NCBI RefSeq assembly: GCF_024343735.1
Contig: NZ_RJUE01000002.1
Location: forward strand, 186,001 to 250,000
Direction: 5' to 3'
Source: Lacihabitans sp. CCS-44
GTDB lineage: Bacteria > Bacteroidota > Bacteroidia > Cytophagales > Spirosomataceae
Length of the DNA stretch: 64,000 bases
The notes under the pieces were generated by a model. That model was not told the DNA's origin, ran no database searches, and saw nothing but the letters and a program-made list of their open reading frames with translations. The position numbers and the translations under genes were made by a program. This document shows positions 53,994 to 61,152 of the stretch, in pieces (the first letter of the stretch is position 1; every line of letters begins with the position of its first letter).

Positions 53994-55322
53994 ATGCACG
54001 AAAAAAGCATATTGATAATTGACGACGATGTGGACATTCTAAATGCGGCTAAACTGCTGCTGAAGCGTCATTTTCAAAAAGTGGAAATTGAGAAAAATCC
54101 AGATAAAATACCCTACCTACTAAATAACTTCATGTTTGACATCATTCTGCTCGACATGAATTTCAGCAGAGATGTAAATACTGGAAACGAAGGGTTCTTT
54201 TGGCTGGACTTCATTTTAGACAAAAAGAAAGATCAAAAAGTAATTCTCTTCACGGCTTTTGGAGGAATAGAAATGGCAGTAAGAGCCATAAAAAATGGAG
54301 CTTCTGACTTTATTCTGAAACCTTGGATAAACGACAAACTTTTAGAAACATTAAGTGGTGTTTTCTCGAAAAAAGACACCCTGGAAATTAAAGAAAGTCT
54401 AACAGCACAAAGTATCATTGGAGAATCTGATGAAATGAAGAAAGTGGCTGACCTCATCAAGCAAGTTGCAGCCACCGATGCCAATATATTGATTTTAGGA
54501 GAAAACGGAACTGGCAAAGACCTTGTAGCCAGGGAAATACATCAATTTTCAAAACGAAAAGATAAGAAATTTGTCCATGCCGACCTGGGTTCAGTGAGTG
54601 AAAATCTTTTCGAAAGCGAACTTTTTGGTCATGTAAAAGGTGCATTTACCGATGCTCGTGAGGAACGTATTGGTCGTTTTCAAGAAGCTGACAAAGGCAC
54701 TATTTTCTTGGATGAAATCGGGAATATACCGATTGTTTTGCAAAACAAATTGCTGTTTGCATTGCAAAATAGAAATATTGTAAAAGTAGGTTCAAACGCA
54801 CAAATCCCCTTTGACGCCCGTTTGATTTGTGCTACCAACGAGGCTATTTATGAGCGAGTGGAAGAGAAAACTTTTCGTCAGGATTTACTTTTTAGAATCA
54901 ATACCATTGAGATAAATTTACCGCCACTCAGAGAAAGGGGGCAAGATATTTTGCTTTTGGCTGAGCACTTTCTGAGCATTTATACAAAAAAATACAATCG
55001 GAAAATTAAAGGAATAAGCGTGCTGCTGCAAAAGAAATTGATGGCCTATCATTGGCCAGGAAATGTGAGAGAATTGCAACATGTAATAGAAAGGGCAGTT
55101 ATTGTAACGCAGAACACCACCCTCAGCGAAGATGACTTTGTGGTAAGAAAAACTAGCAGTACCAATAACCCTTTGGTGGAAACCTATTATTTGGAAGACC
55201 TTGAAAAACAATTAATTATAAAAACTCTCAAAAAACACAATGGCAATATCACGGATGCATCCAAAGAAATGGGCATCAGTCGCCAAGCACTTTATAGAAG
55301 AATTGAAAAGTTTAATTTATGA
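53994..55322 (+). CDS. NtrC-family sigma-54-dependent response regulator
   Basis: 442 residues from the ATG at 53994, just after a TTG. Domains: receiver (residues 1-125; IDDDVDILNAA, Asp in IILLDMNFS, Lys in ILKPWIND). Next is the AAA+ sigma-54 interaction domain with Walker A ILGENGTGKDLVARE, the loop VKGAFTDAREERIGRF (GAFTGA motif with Gly to Asp) and Walker B GTIFLDEIGNI. The C-terminus is a Fis-type helix-turn-helix (ITDASKEMGISRQALYRRI). Such proteins bind upstream enhancers and open sigma-54 promoters. The twin promoters at 51719 and 58117 are obvious candidate targets. Its kinase gene follows. Confidence 0.94.
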   Translation: MHEKSILIIDDDVDILNAAKLLLKRHFQKVEIEKNPDKIPYLLNNFMFDIILLDMNFSRDVNTGNEGFFWLDFILDKKKDQKVILFTAFGGIEMAVRAIKNGASDFILKPWINDKLLETLSGVFSKKDTLEIKESLTAQSIIGESDEMKKVADLIKQVAATDANILILGENGTGKDLVAREIHQFSKRKDKKFVHADLGSVSENLFESELFGHVKGAFTDAREERIGRFQEADKGTIFLDEIGNIPIVLQNKLLFALQNRNIVKVGSNAQIPFDARLICATNEAIYERVEEKTFRQDLLFRINTIEINLPPLRERGQDILLLAEHFLSIYTKKYNRKIKGISVLLQKKLMAYHWPGNVRELQHVIERAVIVTQNTTLSEDDFVVRKTSSTNNPLVETYYLEDLEKQLIIKTLKKHNGNITDASKEMGISRQALYRRIEKFNL

Positions 55323-55346
55323 TTAAACCTACCACTCTGAATGATA

Positions 55347-55448
55347 GAACACGGATGACACGGATATTAGAAATAGCACGGATGGACACAGATTTTATTA
55401 GAAAATCCATTAAAATCAGCGTTGCTTGCATCGGTGTCATCTGCGTTC
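55347..55448. repeat. Imperfect 19-bp inverted repeat with ACACGGAT words
   Basis: GAACACGGATGACACGGAT (55347-55365) is nearly complementary to ATCGGTGTCATCTGCGTTC (55430-55448), with about 64 bp between. It lies between the regulator and kinase genes. The ACACGGAT word recurs at 2643 and 40386. Confidence 0.55.
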
Positions 55449-55485
55449 CATCGTTTGGTCAGTATAATTTATTTTATAATTTCAA

Positions 55486-56811
55486 ATGAAAAATTTCAGT
55501 CTAGGTATCCTTCTTCGTATTCTTATGATTCTGGGCTTATCATTGGGTTTTTCATGGTCATTTCTTCAGAAAAACGTTCCAGTTGCTATAATTTTTGGTT
55601 TTTTACAAATCATTAGTGTTGTCAATCTGTACAAATACGTAACCTCCCTCAACCGGAAAATGAAGCGGTTATTTGAGTCGATTCAGTATCAAGATTTTGC
55701 AATTACTTTCAAAGCCGACAATAAACTGGGGGAGAGTTTTAGAGATCTCAACAACGACCTCAATGCGGTAATAAATAGTTTTAACCAGGTCAGAGCAGAG
55801 CGAGAAGCGACTTTACACTTTAACAATGCCATCATTCAGCAAATCAACGTAGGCATCCTTTCTTATGATGCAGAGGGCAAAATAGAAATCAATAACCAAG
55901 CAGCAAATAAACTCCTTAAAGTCTATCGACTCAAGCATATTTCGGACATAGAAAAACAAAATCCATCTATTTTTGAATGCATCGCTTCACTAAAATCAGG
56001 TGAGCCAAAATTGTTGAGTTTGCCTGAAAATGATCTTTCTTTTTCTGTTACAGAAATTCAGATGCGTGGTCGAAAAATCAGGTTAGTGGCTATTCATAAT
56101 ATCCGTTCAGAGTTGCAAATCAAAGAGTTAGAAGCTTGGCAAAACCTTACTAAAGTACTTCGTCATGAAATTATGAACTCTGTTACACCGATAGTTTCAT
56201 TGGCTGAAACGATGAAAGATATTGTAGAAAACGAGATAAAAGCCAATAACCAAAAAGAACAGGAATCTATTGATGACTTGAAAGATGCCTTACAGACTGT
56301 TCAAAGACGAGGAAACGGAATTATGAAATTTGTAAATGCTTACCGTGAGTTTACTTCTATTCCGACTCCAAATAAATATTATGCTACAGCGAGCCAATTA
56401 TTAAAGACATTGGAAGGAATTTTTGCTCAAAAAGCTCTAGAAAGTAAAGTTAAAATTACGTATAAAGTTGAAAATGATTTTGAGACTTTCATAGACATTG
56501 AGCAAATAGAACAGGTGCTCATCAATATCGTCAAAAATGCTTTTGAAGTAGAAAACGAATCAGAAAATAAAATAATTTCCATTACAGCACACACTGAAAA
56601 CGGTACCAAAACCATTGAAATCGCTGACAATGGAATTGGGATAGACAAATCACTACAAGAGAAAATTTTCATTCCGTTTTATACCACCAAAAAGACCGGC
56701 TCCGGGATAGGACTAAGTCTATCTCGCCAAATTATGCAGCTCAACGATGGCAACATTAATTTCTACGAAAACCAACCGAGCGGTGCTGTGTTTGTGTTGC
56801 AGTTTGCGTAA
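55486..56811 (+). CDS. NtrB-like membrane histidine kinase, partner of the NtrC-type regulator
   Basis: 441 residues. Two membrane helices at the N-terminus (residues ~5-25 and 30-50), a HAMP-like and PAS-like region (NAIIQQINVGILSYDAEGKIEINNQAANKLL), then a DHp domain with VLRHEIMNSVTPIVSLAET. The ATPase boxes are VLINIVKNAFEVENE, ADNGIGID and TKKTGSGIGLSLSRQI. The H-box differs clearly from the kinases of the 19-36 kb array. This is the usual partner arrangement for NtrC-type regulators. Confidence 0.93.
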   Translation: MKNFSLGILLRILMILGLSLGFSWSFLQKNVPVAIIFGFLQIISVVNLYKYVTSLNRKMKRLFESIQYQDFAITFKADNKLGESFRDLNNDLNAVINSFNQVRAEREATLHFNNAIIQQINVGILSYDAEGKIEINNQAANKLLKVYRLKHISDIEKQNPSIFECIASLKSGEPKLLSLPENDLSFSVTEIQMRGRKIRLVAIHNIRSELQIKELEAWQNLTKVLRHEIMNSVTPIVSLAETMKDIVENEIKANNQKEQESIDDLKDALQTVQRRGNGIMKFVNAYREFTSIPTPNKYYATASQLLKTLEGIFAQKALESKVKITYKVENDFETFIDIEQIEQVLINIVKNAFEVENESENKIISITAHTENGTKTIEIADNGIGIDKSLQEKIFIPFYTTKKTGSGIGLSLSRQIMQLNDGNINFYENQPSGAVFVLQFA

Positions 56812-56892
56812 AAGATAGCATCAATGAGTTCAAAATATTTAGGTAAACATTTGATTAAAAATGATTTGGTCATCGAAAGCTCAAAGCATTTT

Positions 56893-57185
56893 GACCTCAG
56901 AGAGGTCAAAGCATAGCGACCTCAGAGAGGTCAAAGTATATTAGCCTTTAGAAAAGACATAAACGTACCCCTACGACCTCAGCGAGGTCGAACATTCAGC
57001 CCTCATTTATATCACGAGTTATGTTAATGCAAGTGCGACCGCTCTGCGGTCGGGAAACACCGTTTTGGGATAATTTCAAAATTCCAATATTCTAATATAT
57101 TGCGACCTCGCTGAGGTCGGGAAACACCGTTTTGGGATAATTTCAAAATTCCAATTTTCTAATATACTGCGACCTCGCTGAGGTC
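56893..57185. repeat. Six GACC...GGTC hairpins (REP-like), three in a 67-bp tandem array
   Basis: 15-bp palindromes lie at 56893, 56918, 56975, 57037, 57104 and 57171: GACCTCAGAGAGGTC twice, GACCTCAGCGAGGTC, GACCGCTCTGCGGTC, and GACCTCGCTGAGGTC twice. The last three are spaced exactly 67 bp with a conserved flank (GGGAAACACCGTTTT, then AATTTCAAAATTCCAAT). They occupy the gap before the minus-strand transposase gene. Stems differ by compensating changes. Confidence 0.9.
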
Positions 57186-57241
57186 GGAAAATACCGTTTT
57201 TTGATAATTTCTTACTAATCAATAAACTCACTAAAATGGTC

Positions 57242-57706
57242 CTAATCATCAAAAAACTCAAAAATATATTCATCTTTAAATTCTATTTCGTTTTTCTTCA
57301 AAAAATCGAAATATTCTTCACGAAATGTCTTCTTTTTGTGGTGATTTTCTTGATTCATAACGTATTTAATAACCGTATCTCGATCACTATATCCATGCGA
57401 AAAAACGCCATAGCCAGACTGCCACTCAAATTTCTTTGGACTCAAATTTTCGTTGTTAATAAAAGTATTTGATGATTTTTTAATTTCCCGAACCAAATCC
57501 TCAATCAACTCATGGCCTTTGTAGTCTAAGAAAATATGAATATGGTCAAAATGGCCATTTACAGCATAAGAATAGTGTTTTCTTTCATTTATAATTCCTG
57601 CAATGTATTCGAATAAACGTCCTCGCCATTCTTTTTGAAGCAATGCTTCTCGTCTTTTAACAGCGAAAACTATGTGTAGAAGGATTCGTTTATAGGTGTT
57701 TGCCAT
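57242..57706 (-). mobile_element. REP-associated tyrosine transposase (RAYT, HUH/Y1 type)
   Basis: 154 residues, a single Y1 HUH nuclease domain (IS200/IS605 transposase-like). HUH is His55-Ile56-His57 in GHFDHIHIFLDYKG, and the catalytic Tyr is Tyr115 in DTVIKYVMNQENHHKKKTF. Other family blocks are KRILLHIVFAVKRREALL and KFEWQSGYGVFSHGYS. No accessory TnpB is present. RAYTs are single-copy domesticated relatives thought to spread REP palindromes. Six palindromes lie on its 3' side and three on its 5' side, which is the expected setting. Confidence 0.92.
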
Positions 57707-57833
57707 TTTGTAGTGTTAGATTAGAAATTCAGTTAAAATTAATTTTTTATTTTAAATATGTTATAATCATATCAATGAAAATAATTTGTGGTGTTAAAAT
57801 CATATACAATAATGCAAATTGTGGGAAATGTTC

Positions 57834-58017
57834 AACCTCTCTGAGGTCGTTGAAACTAACATCTAAACTCCAATATCGACCATCTAATATACTAGGACCG
57901 CTCTGCGGTCTCCAAATTTCGATAGAACATGATTCATTTTGCTTCTATTTGGTCGTTTTAAGAATGGCCCTAATTTCAAAATTCTAATATCTAATATAAT
58001 ATGACCGCTCTGTGGTC
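57834..58017. repeat. Three further GACC...GGTC hairpins upstream of the RAYT gene
   Basis: AACCTCTCTGAGGTC (57834-57848, one base off), GACCGCTCTGCGGTC (57896-57910) and GACCGCTCTGTGGTC (58003-58017). The last is preceded by AATTTCAAAATTCTAATAT, matching the flank of the 67-bp array on the other side. No gene was seen in 57707-58232. Confidence 0.85.
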
Positions 58018-58116
58018 TTTGTTTTTAATAATGTTTGATTGGATTCTACTTCTTTGCGGTTTGCATTTTCAATCATTTATGTATATTTTCCATAAAAACG
58101 CAAACGGACAATCAAC

Positions 58117-58200
58117 GTCCGAAAATGGACAAATAAATCTGGTATTTATATTATAAAATACACGTTATCAGTATTTTATATTTTTGGCACGAAATAGGAA
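58117..58200 (+). promoter_or_regulatory. Palindromic operator/enhancer plus sigma-54-like promoter of the HlyD gene
   Basis: GTCCGAAAATGGAC (58117-58130) is the reverse complement of the palindrome at 51719. TTGGCAC follows with GG at 58186-58187, again 55 bp after the palindrome, then GAAT ten bases on. An extra half-site, CGGAC, is at 58105-58109. Confidence 0.6.
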
Positions 58201-58232
58201 TATTAATATGTGTATTGAAATAACAAATAATA

Positions 58233-59480
58233 ATGGACGTAATAAAACCTAAAAAATTCTGGACAAAACAGAAAATTACTCTTACTGGATTGGGTGTGGC
58301 TTTAGCTGCATTTATCATATATTTGACTTTCTTTTCTGATAAAAGATCGAAACTAAATGTGGATGCTGAAAAGATAACCATCAGTGATGTAAAAGAAGGA
58401 AATTTTGATGAATTCATAATTGTTCAGGGTGCAGTGCAGCCACTAAAAACCATTAGGTTAGATGCCATAGTTGGTGGATATGTAACCCAAAAATTGGTTG
58501 AAGGTGGCACCAAAGTAGGAAGAGGAGATATTATTTTGAGACTTGAAAATCAACAGCTGAAACTGAATTTTCTGCAATCAGAAACCGAGGCTAACAGGTT
58601 GGTAAACGATCTTCAAAACACACGCCAGAGACTGAGAGTAGAGAAATTTACCTTGCGTAAAACACTGGCTGAGTTGGATTTTCAGATAGATCAAGCCAAA
58701 GATGCTTTTGAAAGAAACAAGAAATTGATCAAGGACAATGTAATTTCTGAGGCTGAATTTCAAAAATCTAAGAGAGAATATGAAAGACAAGTAAACCAAA
58801 GAAATATTGAGGTAGAATCTCAAAAATATCAAGAAGAAAATTCGAATCTGCAAATAAAACAGCTGGAAGGTACGCTTCAAAGAACACAAAGAAACGTTGA
58901 ACTCTGGCGTGAAACGCTTGAAAATCTGGTAGTTAAAGCTCCGGTTTCGGGCTTGCTTTCTTCTATCGATGTAGAAGTTGGTTCCAACATCAGTCAAGGA
59001 CAAAATATCGGGCAGATTGATGATCTGGATGGCTTCAAAATGCGTTCTGACATTGACGAGCATTACATTTCGAGGATTTTTCCTGGGCTGAGTGGTTCTT
59101 TTGAATTCAACGGAAAGTCGCACGAAATAGAAATCATAAAGGTATATCCTGAGGTAAAAAACGGTCGTTTCGCTGTAGATATGACTTTCACTGGAAATTC
59201 GCCTGACGGAATCAGACGTGGGCAATCTTCGCCAGTGAGATTGGAACTCGGAAAAGCTGAAAAAGCGGTGTTGATACCTGTAGGCGGATTTTTCTCTGAC
59301 ACTGGCGGCAACTGGATTTATGTAGTAGATGCTTCTGGCAAAAAAGCTGTTAAAAGAAATATTTCTTTGGGACGTAAAAATCCGGAGTTTTTCGAAGTCT
59401 TAAGTGGCTTAAAATCTGGCGAAAAGGTGATAACAAGTGGTTATGAGAATTTTGGAGAGAAGGAAGTGTTGGTGTTTTAG
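58233..59480 (+). CDS. HlyD-family efflux periplasmic adaptor
   Basis: 415 residues. An N-terminal membrane anchor (ITLTGLGVALAAFIIYLTFF) is followed by the biotinyl-lipoyl-like half (QGAVQPLKTIRLDAIVGGYV, LVEGGTKVGRGDIILRLENQ). A long alpha hairpin (residues ~120-220, EAEFQKSKREYERQVNQRN) comes next, then VKAPVSGLLSSIDVEVGSNISQGQ and beta-barrel/membrane-proximal domains (GEKVITSGYENFGEKEVLVF). Adaptors of this type link inner-membrane ABC permeases to TolC. It is preceded by the second sigma-54-like promoter. Confidence 0.94.
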   Translation: MDVIKPKKFWTKQKITLTGLGVALAAFIIYLTFFSDKRSKLNVDAEKITISDVKEGNFDEFIIVQGAVQPLKTIRLDAIVGGYVTQKLVEGGTKVGRGDIILRLENQQLKLNFLQSETEANRLVNDLQNTRQRLRVEKFTLRKTLAELDFQIDQAKDAFERNKKLIKDNVISEAEFQKSKREYERQVNQRNIEVESQKYQEENSNLQIKQLEGTLQRTQRNVELWRETLENLVVKAPVSGLLSSIDVEVGSNISQGQNIGQIDDLDGFKMRSDIDEHYISRIFPGLSGSFEFNGKSHEIEIIKVYPEVKNGRFAVDMTFTGNSPDGIRRGQSSPVRLELGKAEKAVLIPVGGFFSDTGGNWIYVVDASGKKAVKRNISLGRKNPEFFEVLSGLKSGEKVITSGYENFGEKEVLVF

Positions 59481-59483
59481 AAG

Positions 59484-59517
59484 AGCTAATAGCTTTTAGC
59501 GAATAGCTATTAGCTCC
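59484..59517. repeat. Perfect 12-bp inverted repeat after the HlyD gene
   Basis: GAGCTAATAGCT (59484-59495) pairs with AGCTATTAGCTC (59506-59517). AAAGCTA-type words recur on the other side of the four-helix-bundle gene (59932-59965) and a related hairpin (AAGAGCTT/AAGCTCTT) at 60651-60681. Confidence 0.7.
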
Positions 59518-59527
59518 TATTTTTGGG

Positions 59528-59881
59528 TTATTTACTTAGTTTTTGGATAAATGAATTTAACATTTTCAAGACCTCAGTTACTGAAGACTCTAAATTATTA
59601 TAGGTTTCAATAGAAAAATAACCTAGTTCAAAAGAAAGAAACAATTGATAAGACAGTTCTGAAGCTGAGCCATGTGCAATGGTTAAAAACCTTGCTAATT
59701 CTGGGTCTGTATTTCGACCACTTCCTTCGGCAATATTTGAAGGGATAGAAACAGCGGAACGACGAATTTGGCTGGTTAGTCCATAAAGTTCATTTGAAGG
59801 GAAACTAACCGTGTGTTTATAGACCTTCAAAGTTAGTTGATGGGATTTTTCCCAAACAGATAGATTTTTAAAATTTTTCAT
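59528..59881 (-). CDS. Four-helix bundle protein (23S rRNA IVP family)
   Basis: 117 residues, all helical, beginning MKNFKNLSVWEKSHQLTLKVY. Family marks are LTSQIRRSAVSIPSNIAEGSGR and FLTIAHGSASELSYQL. These proteins are often encoded in 23S rRNA intervening sequences but also occur alone; their function is unsettled. It is on the opposite strand inside an otherwise plus-strand efflux operon, between the HlyD and ATPase genes, and is bordered by AGCT-containing repeats, which suggests insertion. Confidence 0.93.
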   Translation of the reverse strand: MKNFKNLSVWEKSHQLTLKVYKHTVSFPSNELYGLTSQIRRSAVSIPSNIAEGSGRNTDPELARFLTIAHGSASELSYQLFLSFELGYFSIETYNNLESSVTEVLKMLNSFIQKLSK

Positions 59882-59969
59882 AAAGAATAGATTTATATTA
59901 TAATAGCAAATATAGCAAGCTTCCTGAAAAAAGCTAAAAGCTATACGCTACAAACTAAAAGCTAACAAT

Positions 59970-60647
59970 ATGCTCAAAACGACAAATCTTAAGAAGGTAT
60001 TTAGTACCGAAGAAATTGAAACTACAGCCTTAAATGGCATTGATTTAGAAATCAAAGATGGCGAATTCGTGGCCATCATGGGTCCATCGGGCTGTGGTAA
60101 ATCCACGTTGTTAAACATAATCGGTTTGCTCGACAACCCGTCGGAAGGAAGCTATGATTTTCATGGAAACGAAGTGGCCAAAATGACCGAAAGAGAGCGT
60201 GCAAACTTAAGAAAAGGCAATATTGGCTTTGTGTTTCAGAGCTTCAACCTGATTGATGAGTTGACTGTTTTTGAAAACGTAGAGTTGCCTCTTTTGTATC
60301 TAAAAACGCCTACCGACGAACGTAAAACTTTGGTAGAAAACGCCCTGACTCGTATGAACATGATGCACCGCCGCAATCACTTTCCGCAGCAATTGTCAGG
60401 AGGACAACAGCAACGTGTGGCCATTGCAAGAGCAGTTGTAGCCAAGCCGAAATTGATATTGGCCGATGAGCCTACAGGCAACTTGGACTCAACGAACGGT
60501 GAGGAAGTAATGAAACTGCTGATGGAACTCAATGCCGAAGGCACTACGATAGCCATGGTAACGCACTCACCTTACGATGCCAGTTTTGCTCATAGAAAAG
60601 TGAATCTTTTTGACGGCAAAATCGTGACCGAGAATTTCCATGTGTAA
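59970..60647 (+). CDS. ABC transporter ATP-binding protein (MacB/LolD type)
   Basis: 225 residues with all motifs canonical: Walker [18 protein letters not shown]-loop [19 protein letters not shown], signature [16 protein letters not shown], Walker [14 protein letters not shown] with normal D-loop, and H-loop AMVTHSPYD. It is a closer match to standard MacB/LolD ATPases than the paralogue at 51833. It lies upstream of the permease genes at 61153 and 63716 and is the probable engine of the pump. Confidence 0.94.
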   Translation: MLKTTNLKKVFSTEEIETTALNGIDLEIKDGEFVAIMGPSGCGKSTLLNIIGLLDNPSEGSYDFHGNEVAKMTERERANLRKGNIGFVFQSFNLIDELTVFENVELPLLYLKTPTDERKTLVENALTRMNMMHRRNHFPQQLSGGQQQRVAIARAVVAKPKLILADEPTGNLDSTNGEEVMKLLMELNAEGTTIAMVTHSPYDASFAHRKVNLFDGKIVTENFHV

Positions 60648-60650
60648 ACC

Positions 60651-60681
60651 AAGAGCTTTTAGCCATTAATTATAAGCTCTT
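60651..60681. repeat. Hairpin AAGAGCTT/AAGCTCTT after the ATPase gene
   Basis: An 8-bp perfect stem (60651-60658, 60674-60681) lies directly after the stop codon. It may weaken read-through to the next gene or be a repeat copy related to 59484. Confidence 0.5.
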
Positions 60682-60754
60682 TACTTTGGAACTAAATGGA
60701 TTGAATGAACCATGATAAGCCAAGAAACATTACTTAAAAGCTAAAAAACAAATT

Positions 60755-61105
60755 ATGAAAAAGCTATTAACACTTACATTTCTGCTTGTTTTTGGACAAG
60801 TTTACTGCCAGGATTTTATCAAAAAATCGGATGGGACCTACGAACAAGGCGAGGTTATTAGTCTTGAAAACAACATTCTGAAATTCATTTCAAAATCTTC
60901 AGATACCTTGGTTTTCAATGTCGAAGACTTGGCTGTCATTCACATATCAAAAGAAGGATTTGTGATGAAGAATCTCCAATTACAAAATGCCCAGTTTAAA
61001 TCTAACCAATATGGCACTACGATTATTTTACCCGAAAACAGCCTGAAAAACGACAAAAAACTTGGTAGAGAACAAAGGCCGATGAAGAATACTTCAAAAT
61101 CTTAA
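60755..61105 (+). CDS. Small exported protein of unknown function
   Basis: 116 residues with signal peptide (LLTLTFLLVFGQVYCQ). The mature part has repeated short strands (KKSDGTYEQGEVISLENNILKFIS; SSDTLVFNVEDLAVIHISKEGF) resembling the small beta-barrel repeats found in many Bacteroidota periplasmic proteins, then a basic tail (KNDKKLGREQRPMKNTSKS). It lies between ATPase and permease genes of the efflux locus; whether it is a pump accessory is unknown. Confidence 0.7.
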   Translation: MKKLLTLTFLLVFGQVYCQDFIKKSDGTYEQGEVISLENNILKFISKSSDTLVFNVEDLAVIHISKEGFVMKNLQLQNAQFKSNQYGTTIILPENSLKNDKKLGREQRPMKNTSKS

Positions 61106-61152
61106 TTTCTACTCTAAAAAGCATAATCACTCAAGACTTAAAAGACCAAATT

